DNA of 64,000 bases from Mycobacterium sp. ACS1612 (GCF_001667505.1 NZ_LZHZ01000001.1:62001-126000), one strand, 5' to 3'; positions 37,461 through 48,763 are shown, counted from the first letter of the stretch. The notes: generated from the letters alone by a model not told the origin. A program made the numbers and translations.

Positions 37461-38468
37461 ATGTCCAACCACTTCACCGGGCTGAGCCTCGGACCGCCGC
37501 TCGGCGACCAGCGACTGGATCTTTGCGACCTCTACGCGTTCCTGTCGCCGTCCGACCCCACCCGCACGGTGATCATCATGAACGCCAACCCGCTGGCCGA
37601 CGCGCTGCACCCGGACGCGGTCTACCGGGTGGCGATCGACAACGACGGAGACCTGTTGAACGACATCGCTTTCAGCTATGTGTTCTCCGAACCGGTCAAC
37701 GGCAAGCAGACCGTCGACGTCTACCTGGCGGCCAACGATGAAGCCGAGGAACCTGAGGCTGTCGGTGAGGTGATCTTCTCCGGCGTCTCGGTGTCGTTCG
37801 TCGGCGACGAGCCGCACATCGCGACATCCGGTGACTTCACGTTCTTTGCGGGCGCCCGCAGCGACGCGTTCTTCTTCGACTACGACGGCATCAAGAATCT
37901 GTTCGACACCTCAGGAAAGCGAAACTTCACCGATCTGACACTGCCCGGCGAATCACCCTGGACCGGAGTCGATTCCAACCTCGAAGCCAACGTCTTCTCC
38001 ATCGCCATCGAGATGCCGACCAGCTTCCTTGGCGCAGACCCCGACATCAGGATCTGGGGCCGCTGCAGCGTGCGCAGGGACGGCAAGCTGATGCATGTCG
38101 ACCGTGCCGGTCACCCATCGGTCAGCAGCTTCTTCAACACCGATGACACCAAGGAGGAATACAACGCCACCGAACCGGTCAGCGATAGGGAGCGCTGGAT
38201 CGACATGTTCATCCACCAACTCGGTCACACCGGCGGCTACTCGCGGTCCGAAGCCATCAAGGCGATCGACACCGAGGGGACCCTGCCCGACATGTTGACG
38301 TTCAACCCCTCCAAGCCGGCGAAGTACCCGAACGGACGGGTCTTCACCGACGACGTCATCGACTACCGGCTTGCGTTTCTGACCAAGGGCGAATGCCCAC
38401 CCTCTGGCCTGAGCCCGCACACCGACACGCTCACCGAATTCCCGTACCTGGGCCCGCCGCACCAGTAA
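37461..38468 (+). CDS. DUF4331 family protein
   Basis: A 335-residue DUF4331 protein: N-terminal DQRLDLCDLYAFLSP, then RTVIIMNANPLA, FFFDYDGIKNLF and the C-terminal DDVIDYRLAFLT. No signal peptide is seen. The family is common in soil bacteria without a settled function. ATG 37461 is preceded only by a weak site. It ends five bases from the convergent CGNR gene. Confidence 0.85.
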   Translation: MSNHFTGLSLGPPLGDQRLDLCDLYAFLSPSDPTRTVIIMNANPLADALHPDAVYRVAIDNDGDLLNDIAFSYVFSEPVNGKQTVDVYLAANDEAEEPEAVGEVIFSGVSVSFVGDEPHIATSGDFTFFAGARSDAFFFDYDGIKNLFDTSGKRNFTDLTLPGESPWTGVDSNLEANVFSIAIEMPTSFLGADPDIRIWGRCSVRRDGKLMHVDRAGHPSVSSFFNTDDTKEEYNATEPVSDRERWIDMFIHQLGHTGGYSRSEAIKAIDTEGTLPDMLTFNPSKPAKYPNGRVFTDDVIDYRLAFLTKGECPPSGLSPHTDTLTEFPYLGPPHQ

Positions 38469-38473
38469 CGGCG

Positions 38474-39037
38474 CTACCCCTCTTTCGCGCGCCGCTCCCG
38501 ATATGCGGCCACATGCTGACGGTTACCGCAGTTGCCGGTGTCGCAGAATTTGCCGGAGCGGTTGCGCGAAAGGTCGACCAGCACGGCCTCGCAATCCGGC
38601 GCCGCACACACCTTGAGCCGTCGCAACTCCCCGATGCGGATCAAGTCGGCCAGCGCCATCGCGATCTCGGCGCCCATGCGCTGCCACAACGGATCGTGCA
38701 CCGATGCCAGATGTAGATGCCACTCCGGCTGTTCGGTGTGCCGGGTCAGCCACGGCGACGCTTTGGTGTCGCTCAGCAGCGCGTTCACCTGCTCGACGGC
38801 GCGTACCTCCGCGTCAGCGGCGTCCCAGATCTTGCCGAGCCGCTCCCGCAGCCGATGGATCGACGCCAACTCGGCGTCGTCGTGGTCGCGGCGGCCGGTC
38901 CAGCCGTAGCCGTCCAGGAAGTCGTCGAGGGCCGCCAGGTCACCGAGGCGCTCACCGTCCACCCGATCGCTGTTGACCAGCCCACATGCGGCGCGCAGTG
39001 TGAGCTCGGTGTCATGACTGAAAAGCATTTGACCCAT
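38474..39037 (-). CDS. CGNR zinc-finger regulator (ABATE domain)
   Basis: A 187-residue CGNR protein: helical ABATE-like N-terminal part and C-terminal zinc finger CAAPDCEAVLVDLSRN with FCDTGNCGNRQHVAAYRER. It is the second member of this family here (see 10083). The frame is open to TTG 39067, but ATG 39037 has GGGAGAGG upstream. It is divergent from an EamA transporter with an inverted repeat between them, the arrangement of a local regulator and its target. Confidence 0.82.
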   Translation of the reverse strand: MGQMLFSHDTELTLRAACGLVNSDRVDGERLGDLAALDDFLDGYGWTGRRDHDDAELASIHRLRERLGKIWDAADAEVRAVEQVNALLSDTKASPWLTRHTEQPEWHLHLASVHDPLWQRMGAEIAMALADLIRIGELRRLKVCAAPDCEAVLVDLSRNRSGKFCDTGNCGNRQHVAAYRERRAKEG

Positions 39038-39047
39038 GACCTCTCCC

Positions 39048-39060
39048 TGACGTAACGTCA
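39048..39060. promoter_or_regulatory. Inverted repeat TGACGT-A-ACGTCA
   Basis: A perfect 6-bp inverted repeat around a single base in the 66-base gap between the CGNR gene and the EamA gene, 11 bases upstream of the CGNR start. It is the only obvious dyad there and could be the CGNR operator. It differs in sequence from the GGTTAG array at the first CGNR locus. Confidence 0.45.
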
Positions 39061-39103
39061 CGACCAAAGCAAATTTTACTCATGACATACCGGAGGTGCA
39101 GCC

Positions 39104-40102
39104 ATGGCGACCACTCAGTCGACGGTCGACCACTTCCGGTTCGGGTTGTTGCTCGCGGTTGGCTCCGCCTTCGCCTTCGGGTCCTCGGGGCCGTTCGCCA
39201 AGTCGCTGATGGAGTCCGGCTGGAGCCCGACGGCGGCGGTCACGGCCCGGCTCGCGGGCGGCGCGCTGCTGATGGCGATCTTCGCGACGATCGTCAAGCG
39301 CGACTGGGTCAGTGAGGCGCTGCACCACGGCAAGACTGTCGTCGCCTACGGCCTCATCCCGATCGCCGGCGCACAGTTGTGCTACTTCAACGCCGTCGCG
39401 CACCTGTCCGTAGGTGTCGCACTGCTGTTGGAGTACACCGCGCCGATCCTGGTGGTCGGATGGGTGTGGGCCACCACGGGGCGTCGGCCCAGCGGCCTCA
39501 CGCTGACAGGCGTAGCACTGGCCATTGCGGGAATCGTGTTGGTACTTAACGTCTTTGCGGGTGCCCACATCAACCTCATCGGCGTCGGCTGGGCGCTGGC
39601 CGCCGCCGTCTGCGCCGCTTGCTACTTCGTGATGTCCTCTTCGGTGGCCACCGACGGCGACGGCCTCGACCCGATCACCTTGTCGACCGCAGGCCTGATC
39701 GTCGGCGCGGCCGCTGTCGCTGTCCTCGGCGTCACCGGCGTGATGCCGCTGACCTTCACCACCAACACGGCGGTCGTCGCCGGAATGACGACATCTTGGT
39801 TGGTGCCGGTCATCGCATTGGCGCTCATCCCGACCGCGATCGCCTACACCCTGGGCATCATGGGTATCGCCCGGCTGCAGCCGCGGTTCGCGTCGCTGGT
39901 CGGACTGTCCGAGGTGATGTTCGCCGTGCTGGCAGCGTGGGTGTTGCTGGGCGAAGCCATCACACTGAGCCAGGCGCTCGGCGGCATCGTCGTTCTCGTC
40001 GGGCTGGCCCTGGCCCGCCAGGGCGATCGCAGTGAGAAGCTGGCCGAAGCGTCCTGGCCTGACGCCCCCGTCAGCGGATCCGCGTTGGGAGCAAAGGGTT
40101 AG
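39104..40102 (+). CDS. EamA/DMT family exporter (RhtA-like)
   Basis: A 332-residue protein with ten predicted membrane helices in two EamA repeats (FAFGSSGPFAKSLMESG in the first, the second starting LIGVGWALAAAVCAACYFV). ALLLEYTAPILVVGWVW is typical of the RhtA branch that exports amino acids or other small metabolites. GGAGG precedes ATG 39104. The substrate is unknown. Divergent from a CGNR regulator. Confidence 0.88.
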   Translation: MATTQSTVDHFRFGLLLAVGSAFAFGSSGPFAKSLMESGWSPTAAVTARLAGGALLMAIFATIVKRDWVSEALHHGKTVVAYGLIPIAGAQLCYFNAVAHLSVGVALLLEYTAPILVVGWVWATTGRRPSGLTLTGVALAIAGIVLVLNVFAGAHINLIGVGWALAAAVCAACYFVMSSSVATDGDGLDPITLSTAGLIVGAAAVAVLGVTGVMPLTFTTNTAVVAGMTTSWLVPVIALALIPTAIAYTLGIMGIARLQPRFASLVGLSEVMFAVLAAWVLLGEAITLSQALGGIVVLVGLALARQGDRSEKLAEASWPDAPVSGSALGAKG

Positions 40103-40121
40103 CCCCAGTTGATCGAGATAT

Positions 40122-40796
40122 GTGAAGATGACCGGCGTGACTTCGCTCCGCATAACGGCCCGGTTGGCCGCAATCATCTCCACCCTCGTCGGCGCGGCCA
40201 CCACGCTGGCGGTCGCCCCGGTGGCAGCGGCGGATCCCTGCCCGGACATCGAGGTCATCTTCGCCCGCGGCACACATGACGCGCCAGGGCTGGGGAATCC
40301 CGGGCAGGCCTTCGCCGACACCCTCAGAGGGCTCGTCGGCGGCCGCACCCTCAGCACGTACGCGGTGGACTACCCCGCCAGCTACGACTTCCTCGAGGCA
40401 GCGACCGGCGCCACCGACGCCGCGAACCGCATTGCGACGATGGCTTCCTCCTGCCCGTCGACGAAGCTGGTCCTCGGCGGCTACTCGCAGGGCGCGGCCG
40501 TGGTCGACATGCTGGCCGGCGTCCCGCCGCTGGGCAACAAAATCGGTGACATCGGGTCAGCGCCTCCGCTGGCAAGCAATCTGGTGCCCAACGTCGCGGC
40601 GGTGGCGGTGTTCGGTAACCCGGCGACGAAATTCAGCAACCCGATCACCTCCTCGGTCTTCGGCGGTCGCGCCATCGACCTCTGCAAGGACGGCGATCCC
40701 ATCTGCTCGCCCGGCCGGAACCCGTTTGCCCATAGCGATTACGTGAGCGCAGGGCTGACGGACCAGGCCGCGAACTTCGTCGCAGGCATCATTTAG
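40122..40796 (+). CDS. Secreted cutinase-family esterase (1 of 3)
   Basis: A 224-residue cutinase-like alpha/beta hydrolase with a signal peptide (cleavage near PVAAADPCPD). The mature part starts CPDIEVIFARGTHDAPGLG; Ser122 is in GYSQG, with Asp in CKDGDPIC and His in FAHSDYV. Four conserved cysteines are present. Mycobacterial cutinase-like proteins are lipolytic esterases. GTG 40122 or GTG 40137 could be the start. First of three tandem copies, the region of cut3/cut4 in M. tuberculosis. Confidence 0.9.
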   Translation: MKMTGVTSLRITARLAAIISTLVGAATTLAVAPVAAADPCPDIEVIFARGTHDAPGLGNPGQAFADTLRGLVGGRTLSTYAVDYPASYDFLEAATGATDAANRIATMASSCPSTKLVLGGYSQGAAVVDMLAGVPPLGNKIGDIGSAPPLASNLVPNVAAVAVFGNPATKFSNPITSSVFGGRAIDLCKDGDPICSPGRNPFAHSDYVSAGLTDQAANFVAGII

Positions 40797-40820
40797 CCCG
40801 GCTATCGGCTATCATTTGTC

Positions 40821-41495
40821 GTGCCTGTGAACCGAATTCGCCGCCTCGCCGTCGCCGCTCTTGCGGCCTACGCCGGTGTTCTCGCAACAACGGTGTCGCC
40901 CATGCCAATTGGGGTCGCGTCAGCCGACGACTGCCCAGACATCGAAGTGACCTTCGCCCGCGGTACCAATGACGCACCCGGCCTCGGCAACGTCGGCGAC
41001 GCATTCGTCTCCGCGTTGCGCGGAAAGGTCGGCGGCCGGTCGGTGGGCGCCTATGCGGTCAACTACCCCGCCAACTACGACTTCCTCGCGGCAGCCGACG
41101 GCGCCAACGACGCCAGCGCGCACATCCAGTACATGGTGAACAACTGCCCGAACACCCGGTTGGTGCTTGGCGGCTATTCGCAGGGCGCGGCCGTGATCGA
41201 CGTCATCGCCGCGGTGCCGATGCCGGTGCTGGGTTTCAACGACCCGCTTCCGCCGAACGTACCCGACCACGTCGCAGCCATCGCCGCATTCGGCAACCCC
41301 TCGGCCAAACTGGGCCTGCCCCTGACCGTCAGCCCGGTCTACGGCAGCAGGGCGATCGACCTGTGCAATGCGAATGACCCGATCTGCCAGACCGACGGTG
41401 AAAGCGTCGCGGCGCACCGGGCCTACCCGGGGGGACCGACCGATCAGGCGGCTAACTTCGTCGCCGGGCTGCTTCCGCAGCCAATCTCAAATTGA
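40821..41495 (+). CDS. Secreted cutinase-family esterase (2 of 3)
   Basis: A 224-residue paralogue of the preceding gene: signal peptide to about residue 34 (GVASADDCPD), CPDIEVTFARGTNDAPGLG, nucleophile GYSQG, Asp in CNANDPICQ and His in AAHRAYP. GTG 40821 is the start. It is 24 bases after copy 1, so copies 1 and 2 are probably co-transcribed. Confidence 0.9.
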   Translation: MPVNRIRRLAVAALAAYAGVLATTVSPMPIGVASADDCPDIEVTFARGTNDAPGLGNVGDAFVSALRGKVGGRSVGAYAVNYPANYDFLAAADGANDASAHIQYMVNNCPNTRLVLGGYSQGAAVIDVIAAVPMPVLGFNDPLPPNVPDHVAAIAAFGNPSAKLGLPLTVSPVYGSRAIDLCNANDPICQTDGESVAAHRAYPGGPTDQAANFVAGLLPQPISN

Positions 41496-41530
41496 CGCGA
41501 AGGTGCACACTCTCGGTTAGGATCGGCTAA

Positions 41531-42226
41531 GTGGGGACTGATCTTGACCCTCGCCGATGGGTCCGACGAGGTCTAATACTCTTCTGCGCAGCACTTCTCG
41601 CTGCTACCGGTCTAGTGGCGCCGGCGATGGCGCCGACTCGCGATGCCCTCCCGTCGGCGTCTGCGGCCTGCCCAGCGGTGGAGGTGATCTTCGCCCGCGG
41701 GCGGCTGGAGTCGCCGGGCGTTGGGGTGCTCGGCAACGCGTTCGTCAACGCGCTGCGTTCGAAGAGCAACAAGAACATCGGGGTCTATGCGGTGCGCTAT
41801 CCCGCCGACAACCAAATCGATGTCGGGGCCAATGACATGAGCGCCCACGTGCAATCCATGATGAACAGCTGCCCGGATACGCGGTTGGTGCTTGGTGGTT
41901 ATTCGCTCGGCGCTGCGGTCACCGACGTCGTGCTGGCGGTGCCGTTCGAGTTCTTCGGGTTCGACAACCCACTGCCGCCTGGTGCGGATCAGCACATCGC
42001 CGCCGTCGCGCTGTTCGGCAACGGCGTCGCCTGGGTGGGCCCGATCACCAACTTCAATCCGATCTACCGCGACAGGACCATCGAGTTGTGTCACGGCGCC
42101 GACCCGATCTGCAACCCGGCCGACCCCAACACGTGGCAGGACAACTGGCCCGCCCACCTCGCCAACGCTTACATCGGCGCGGGCATGGCGAATCAAGCCG
42201 CGGACTTCGTCTCGGGCCGCGTCTAG
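41531..42226 (+). CDS. Secreted cutinase-family esterase (3 of 3), diverged
   Basis: A 231-residue cutinase-like protein more diverged than the other two: [15 protein letters not shown] replaces FARGTxDAPGLG, the elbow is GYSLG instead of GYSQG, Asp is in CHGADPICN and His in PAHLANAY. Signal peptide with cleavage near residue 45. The triad is intact, so it should be active but may differ in substrate. It overlaps the end of convergent truA by four bases. Confidence 0.88.
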   Translation: MGTDLDPRRWVRRGLILFCAALLAATGLVAPAMAPTRDALPSASAACPAVEVIFARGRLESPGVGVLGNAFVNALRSKSNKNIGVYAVRYPADNQIDVGANDMSAHVQSMMNSCPDTRLVLGGYSLGAAVTDVVLAVPFEFFGFDNPLPPGADQHIAAVALFGNGVAWVGPITNFNPIYRDRTIELCHGADPICNPADPNTWQDNWPAHLANAYIGAGMANQAADFVSGRV

Positions 42227-43092
42227 TCGATGACGCGCAGGTCTCGTGTGACGGCGGTGCGCGCCCCCAGTTGATCGTCGGGCGGATAATCCACCCCGAT
42301 CAACGTCAGGCCGTGCGCCGGTGCCGCCGCGAAGTCACTGGACCGTTGGGTTGCGGTCAACAACCCTACGCACCAATCTGGTTCGCGTCGATGCTCGCCC
42401 ACCGCCAGCAGCGCGCCGACCAGTGACCTCACCATCGACCAGCAGAACGCGTCGGCGCTGACGTCAGCGATGACCCGGTCACCGTCCCGTCTCCAGTCCA
42501 GCCGCTGCAGGTCGCGAATCGTGGTGGCGCCCTGACGCTGACGGCAGAAGGCGGCGAAGTCGTGCAGCCCTACCAGATGTCGTGAGGCCGCCGCCATCGC
42601 CTCGACGTCCAGCGGCCGAGGCCACGCCGTCACGAAGCGCGCCTCCTGAGGCTCGACGCCGTACGGGGCGGTCGACAATCGGTAGACATAGTGTCTGCGC
42701 AGCGCCGAAAAGCGAGCGTCGAAACCCGCTGCCGCACGGCTGATGTCGAGGATCCGGACATCGGAGGGCAGGAATCTGGCAAGGCGACGCACCAGCGGCA
42801 GGAACTCGCTGTCCCCCTCGCGGGTCGTACGCGGATACGCATTCGGCAGGGCGTCGCCAGGAACGTCCACGTGCGCCACCTGCCCCGTGGCATGCACACC
42901 CGCGTCGGTGCGACCCGCCGCGCGCAGTTGAACGGAAGCGCGGAACACCGTCGACAGTGCGTCGTCGAGAACGCCCGCGACGGTCCGCTGCCCGGCCTGT
43001 AGCGCCCATCCGGCGAATTCGGTTCCGTCGTAGGCGATATCGAGCCGAAGACGAACAAACCCGCCACCGGAATCGATGGCGGGCTCGTTCAT
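42223..43092 (-). CDS. truA: tRNA pseudouridine synthase A
   Basis: A 289-residue TruA that makes pseudouridine 38-40 in the tRNA anticodon arm. The catalytic Asp is in the motif [15 protein letters not shown] (about residue 60). The frame is open upstream through rplQ; ATG 43092 ([10 protein letters not shown]), seven bases after the rplQ stop, is the sensible start. It is the last gene of the infA-truA ribosomal operon. Confidence 0.95.
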   Translation of the reverse strand: MNEPAIDSGGGFVRLRLDIAYDGTEFAGWALQAGQRTVAGVLDDALSTVFRASVQLRAAGRTDAGVHATGQVAHVDVPGDALPNAYPRTTREGDSEFLPLVRRLARFLPSDVRILDISRAAAGFDARFSALRRHYVYRLSTAPYGVEPQEARFVTAWPRPLDVEAMAAASRHLVGLHDFAAFCRQRQGATTIRDLQRLDWRRDGDRVIADVSADAFCWSMVRSLVGALLAVGEHRREPDWCVGLLTATQRSSDFAAAPAHGLTLIGVDYPPDDQLGARTAVTRDLRVID

Positions 43093-43099
43093 GGCTTCG

Positions 43100-43678
43100 C
43101 TACTTGTCGTCGTCGGCCTTGTCCTCGGCCTTAGCCTCGGCGACCTCTTCGGCAGCCTCAGCGGTCTGGGCCTCCTCGATCGCCTCGTCCTCGGCCTTGA
43201 CCTCGTCGACGGTCGGGCCTTCGGCGGCTTCCGGTTCGACCGCGGCCTGCGGAGCGGCCGCGGCAGCAACCTTCTTCGCACCCGCGGCGCGACGCGCCCT
43301 GTTGGCCTCGTCGGTGACCGTCTTCTCCCGCACCAGTTCGATGACCGCCATCGGAGCGTTGTCGCCCTTGCGGTTCTCGACCTTGATGATGCGGGTGTAG
43401 CCGCCGTTGCGGTCGGCGTAGAACGGCCCGATCTCGGCGAACAGGGCGTGCACCACGTCCTTGTCGCGGATCTTCTTCATCACCTCACGCCGGTTGTGCA
43501 GCGCACCCTTCTTGGCGTGGGTGATCAGCTTCTCCGCGTAGGGCCGCAACGCCCGAGCCTTGGGCTCGGTCGTCTTGATCCGGCCGTGCTCGAACAGCGA
43601 CGTGGCCAGGTTGGCCAGAATCGCCTTCTGGTGCGAGGACGACCCGCCGAGGCGAGGGCCCTTGGTGGGCTTGGGCAT
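43100..43678 (-). CDS. rplQ: 50S ribosomal protein L17
   Basis: A 192-residue L17. The core (1-120, [20 protein letters not shown] onward) is followed by a mycobacterial Ala/Glu-rich acidic tail of about 70 residues ([20 protein letters not shown]). It lies between rpoA and truA as usual. Confidence 0.97.
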   Translation of the reverse strand: MPKPTKGPRLGGSSSHQKAILANLATSLFEHGRIKTTEPKARALRPYAEKLITHAKKGALHNRREVMKKIRDKDVVHALFAEIGPFYADRNGGYTRIIKVENRKGDNAPMAVIELVREKTVTDEANRARRAAGAKKVAAAAAPQAAVEPEAAEGPTVDEVKAEDEAIEEAQTAEAAEEVAEAKAEDKADDDK

Positions 43679-43739
43679 TGCGACTTCTCCTATGTGGGGC
43701 CGACCCCCGTATCAGGTAGGGCCGGGACGGACTTCTTGT

Positions 43740-44819
<1,080 letters not shown>

Positions 44820-44868
44820 CTATTTGATGTCGCGTGTCCCGGCCGCCATCCGGACGGCCGAGAAGTCT

Positions 44869-45474
44869 TTACTTCGAGTAGAGCTCGACGATCAGCTGCT
44901 CCTGCAGCGGGATGTCGATCTGCGCGCGCTCTGGCAACTGGTGCACCAGGATCCGCTGACGCTCGCCGACCACCTGCAGCCAGCCAGGGATCGGACGGTC
45001 GCCCGCGGTCTCGCGTGCGACTTCGAACGGCAACGTGTTCAGCGACTTCGGCTTGACGTCGATGATGTCGTACTGGGACACCCGGTAGCTCGGGATGTCC
45101 ACCTTGACGCCGTTGACGGTGAAGTGGCCGTGGCTGACCAGCTGGCGCGCCATACGACGCGTTCGGGCCAGGCCGGCACGGTAGATCACGTTGTCGAGAC
45201 GGCTCTCGAGGATCCGCAGCAGGTTGTCACCGGTCTTGCCGGGCAGCCGGTTGGCCTCTTCGTAGTAGCGGCGGAACTGCTTCTCCATCACGCCGTAGGA
45301 GAAGCGGGCCTTCTGCTTCTCCTGCAGCTGCTGGCGGTACTCGCTCTCCTTGACCCGCGCACGGCCGTGCTGACCGGGCGGGTAGGGGCGCTTCTCGAAC
45401 GACTGATCGCCACCGACCAGGTCGACGCCGAAGCGGCGCGACTTGCGGGTGGCGGGTCCGGTGTAACGAGCCAT
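44869..45474 (-). CDS. rpsD: 30S ribosomal protein S4
   Basis: A 201-residue S4: MARYTGPATRKSRRFGVDL start, the S4 RNA-binding domain with LDNVIYRAGLARTRRMARQLVSHGH. It nucleates 30S assembly and often represses its own operon. No zinc cysteines are present, so this is the C-minus form. Confidence 0.98.
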   Translation of the reverse strand: MARYTGPATRKSRRFGVDLVGGDQSFEKRPYPPGQHGRARVKESEYRQQLQEKQKARFSYGVMEKQFRRYYEEANRLPGKTGDNLLRILESRLDNVIYRAGLARTRRMARQLVSHGHFTVNGVKVDIPSYRVSQYDIIDVKPKSLNTLPFEVARETAGDRPIPGWLQVVGERQRILVHQLPERAQIDIPLQEQLIVELYSK

Positions 45475-45489
45475 AAGTCAGATTCCTCC

Positions 45490-45906
45490 CTAGACCCGGC
45501 GCCGCTTCGGCGGACGGCAACCGTTGTGCGGCTGCGGCGTGACGTCGGAAATGGCGCCGACCTCGAGGCCGGCGGCCTGCAGTGACCGGATGGCGGTCTC
45601 ACGGCCCGAACCCGGGCCCTTCACGAACACGTCGACCTTTTTCACGCCGTGCTCCTGCGCCTTGCGCGCGGCGTTCTCGGCGGCCAACTGTGCGGCGAAC
45701 GGGGTCGACTTACGCGAACCCTTGAAACCGACGTGACCCGACGACGCCCAGGCGATGACGTTGCCCTGCGGATCGGTGATGGACACGATCGTGTTGTTGA
45801 ACGTGCTCTTGATGTGCGCGGCGCCGTGCGGGACGTTCTTCTTTTCCCTGCGGCGGGTCTTCTGGCCCTTCTTCGCCGCGGAGGCACCCTTTTTTGCTGG
45901 TGGCAT
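45490..45906 (-). CDS. rpsK: 30S ribosomal protein S11
   Basis: A 138-residue S11: basic N-terminal tail, then [14 protein letters not shown] [19 protein letters not shown] and the C-terminal [13 protein letters not shown]. It forms the platform of the 30S subunit. It starts four bases after rpsM ends. Confidence 0.98.
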   Translation of the reverse strand: MPPAKKGASAAKKGQKTRRREKKNVPHGAAHIKSTFNNTIVSITDPQGNVIAWASSGHVGFKGSRKSTPFAAQLAAENAARKAQEHGVKKVDVFVKGPGSGRETAIRSLQAAGLEVGAISDVTPQPHNGCRPPKRRRV

Positions 45907-45910
45907 CTAC

Positions 45911-46285
45911 TTACCTGGCCTTCTTCTTGCCGGCGATGGTGCGCTTCGGACCCTTGCGGGTGCGCGCATTGGTCTTGGTCCGCTGGCCGCGCACCGGCAG
46001 GCCACGGCGGTGCCGCAGGCCCTGGTAGCAGCCGATCTCGATCTTGCGGCGGATGTCGGCCTGCACCTCGCGGCGCAGGTCGCCCTCGACCTTGAGGTTG
46101 GCTTCGATGTAGTCGCGCAACTGGGTGACCTGATCGTCGGTCAGGTCCTTGGTGCGCAGGTTCCGGTCGATGCCGGTGGCTTCCAGGATCTCCTGGGAGC
46201 GGGTACGGCCGACGCCGTAGATGTAGGTCAGCGCGATCTCCATGCGCTTATCGCGCGGAAGATCGACGCCCACGAGACGTGCCAT
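45911..46285 (-). CDS. rpsM: 30S ribosomal protein S13
   Basis: A 124-residue S13: [20 protein letters not shown] start, [11 protein letters not shown] helix-hairpin motif, [20 protein letters not shown] tail. It is preceded by a 140-base gap after rpmJ, larger than other gaps in this operon and without a recognisable gene. Confidence 0.98.
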   Translation of the reverse strand: MARLVGVDLPRDKRMEIALTYIYGVGRTRSQEILEATGIDRNLRTKDLTDDQVTQLRDYIEANLKVEGDLRREVQADIRRKIEIGCYQGLRHRRGLPVRGQRTKTNARTRKGPKRTIAGKKKAR

Positions 46286-46425
46286 CAGGCGGTGTTCCTT
46301 CTTCTATGCGGAGGTCTGGTCCCAGTCCGTTCCCTCGTAATGGGGTCCGGCCTCCGTTCCGGACGTAACTGAGCAGCCGATCCACTCAGTGGTACTGGGA
46401 TTTCATCATTCAGTTGTCGGCAAGA

Positions 46426-46539
46426 TCAGCCTTGGCGCTGCTTGTGGCGCGGATCTGAGCAGATCACCATGACCCGCCCATGCCGACGGATCACCCTGCA
46501 CTTGTCGCATATGGGCTTGACGCTCGGGTTCACCTTCAC
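46426..46539 (-). CDS. rpmJ: 50S ribosomal protein L36
   Basis: A 37-residue L36 ([20 protein letters not shown]). It keeps the zinc ligands C-x2-C (11 and 14), Cys27 and His33, so this is the zinc-binding C+ form rather than the zinc-free paralogue used under zinc starvation. GTG 46539 lies 31 bases after infA. Confidence 0.95.
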
Positions 46540-46570
46540 GGCTGTCGTCGATCCTTCTCGTTCTGTCGTC

Positions 46571-46792
46571 TTACTTGTACCGGTAAACAATGCGGCCCCG
46601 GGACAGGTCGTAGGGAGACAACTCCACCACGACGCGGTCCTCGGGCAGGATGCGGATGTAGTGCTGCCGCATCTTGCCGCTGATGTGGGCAAGAACCTTG
46701 TGTCCGTTCTCCAGCTCGATGCGAAACATCGCATTGGGCAGAGGCTCGACCACGCGGCCCTCGACCTCGATGGCACCGTCTTTCTTGGCCAT
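46571..46792 (-). CDS. infA: Translation initiation factor IF-1
   Basis: A 73-residue OB-fold IF-1 ([20 protein letters not shown] ... GRIVYRYK) that blocks the A site during initiation. The frame is open upstream, but ATG 46792 with GGAG upstream is standard. It heads the infA-rpmJ-rpsM-rpsK-rpsD-rpoA-rplQ-truA unit; the promoter must lie in the 257-base divergent gap before 47050, where I find no clear motif. Confidence 0.97.
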
Positions 46793-47049
46793 TGTGTTTC
46801 GGAGATCCTCCGTGTCCCTGTAGATCGTTGGCGCCCGGTCGGCGCAGCTTCGTCCGACTACAAAACGTGGGCCTGTAGCCAGAAATTCCAGCTTGTCGAG
46901 GACAGAGAGCACGCAGGAGCCGGCGCGGGAGCCGCACCGTCGATCTATGATACCCGTTCGGCGGCGTGCCCCAAAATCGCGGAAGGCCCAGGCCAGCGGG
47001 GCCATCTTAGGCCGATAACCGCTGGACAACGGGAGCATACTGATAACCG

Positions 47050-48750
47050 ATGACTGCACCGGTCTCTACGCCCCGCAAACCCGTCTTGCTGACAGTCGAC
47101 GACGACCCCGCGGTCTCCCGCGCGGTCGCGCGCGACCTGCGCCGCCACTACGGCGACCGTTACCGCATCGTGCGCGCCGAAACGGGCCTGGAAGCCCTGG
47201 AAACCCTCAACGAACTGAAGCTGCGCGGCGACACCGTCGCCGTGTTCGTGGCCGACTACCGGATGCCGCAGATGAGCGGCATCGAGTTCCTCGAAGAGGC
47301 GATGGACATCTACCCGCTCGCCCGCCGCGTGCTGCTGACCGCGTACGCCGACACCCACGCCGCCATCGACGCGATCAACGTCGTCGACCTGGACCACTAC
47401 CTGCTCAAGCCGTGGGACCCGCCGGAGGAGAAGCTGTACCCGGTGATCGACGGCCTGCTCGAGGCGTGGCACGCCACCGGCGACCGCGCGATCCCGCACA
47501 CCAAGGTGATCGGCCACCGCTGGAACGAGCGGTCCTGGGAGGTGCGCCAGTTCCTGGCCCGTAACCAGCACTCGTTCCGCTCGTTCAATGCCGACGAACC
47601 CAAGGGCAAACAGCTGCTGGACGCGGCGGGCCTGGACGGCTTCCAGCTTCCCGTCGTGATCACCGAGCAGGGCGAGACACTCGTCGAACCCACCGACGCC
47701 GAACTGGCAGGGATGCTGGGCCTGTCGACCACCCCGTCGCTGGAGATGTACGAACTGGCGGTCATCGGCGGCGGCCCCGCAGGTTTGGCGGCCGCGGTGT
47801 ACGGCGCCTCGGAAGGCCTCAAGACCGTGCTCATCGAGGAGACCACCACCGGCGGGCAGGCCGGCCGCAGCTCCAGGATCGAGAACTACCTCGGTTTCGA
47901 GATGGGTATCTCGGGTGCGGAGTTGACGACGTCGGCGCGCCGGCAGGCCGAGCGGTTCGGCGCCGAGGTCATCACCACCCGCAAGGCCGTCGCGCTGCAC
48001 GCCGGGGACAGCGGCACCGCACGCACCATCGAGTTCGCGGACGGCAGCACCATCGCAGCGCAGGCGGTCATCCTCGCTACCGGCGTCTCCTACCGTCAAC
48101 TGCAGAACGTTCCCGGCTGTTGGGACGACCCCGACGACAACGCCTGCAACTACATCGGCCGGGGTGTGTACTACGGCGCCTCGGTGTCCGATTCCAGCGA
48201 GTGCGCGGGCGAGGACGTCTACATCGTCGGCGGCGCTAATTCGGCAGGCCAAGCGGCGATGTTCATGTCCCACTCCGCCAAACACGTGACGCTGCTGGTG
48301 CGTGGCCCGTCGCTGGAGGCGTCGATGTCCTACTACCTGATCCAGCAGATCGAGAAGAACGACAAGATCTCCGTCCGGGTGTGCACCGAGGTCGTCGACA
48401 CCATCGGCGAGGACGACCACCTGACCGGTCTGGTGCTGCACAACAAGCAGAGCGGCGAGAACGAAACGGTCAACTGTGACCGGCTGTGCTGCTTCATCGG
48501 CGCCGAGCCGCGCACGGACTGGCTCGACGTGGTGGCCAAGGACGACCACGGGTTCATCCTGTCCGGCCCAGACCTCAAGGACGTTTCCGGGTGGACGCTG
48601 GATCGCCCGCCGCACCACTTGGAAACAAGCGTGCCGGGTGTGTTTGTTGCAGGTGATGTGCGAGCCGAATCCGCCAAGCGGGTGGCAGCAGCCGTCGGCG
48701 AAGGGTCGATGGCGGTGATGTTGGTGCACCGCTACCTAGCGGAAACTTAG
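47050..48750 (+). CDS. Response regulator fused to glutaredoxin-like and thioredoxin-reductase-like domains, both without active-site cysteines
   Basis: A 566-residue protein. Residues 10-135 are a receiver domain with phospho-acceptor Asp69 (FVADYRMPQ), acidic pair in TVDDDP and Lys120. Residues about 150-225 look like a glutaredoxin fold ([22 protein letters not shown]), but the CxxC site is WNERSW. Residues 235-566 are a TrxR-like flavoprotein with FAD motif GGGPAGLA (240-247), pyridine-nucleotide motif VGGANSAGQ and the C-terminal [15 protein letters not shown]; the CATC disulfide position reads YGASVS. So it cannot reduce thioredoxin by the usual route. It is cognate to the kinase 13 bases downstream. 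RefSeq names relatives fused response regulator/thioredoxin-disulfide reductase. Confidence 0.88.
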
Positions 48751-48763
48751 GAAAGAAGTCGAC

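Noticed and set aside
46286..46425. Missing ribosomal gene in the gap between rpmJ and rpsM
   Set aside because: No frame of useful length or similarity is found; only small inverted repeats.
47050..48750. Ordinary thioredoxin reductase that completes a Trx system
   Set aside because: The redox-active CxxC is absent and no thioredoxin gene is adjacent.
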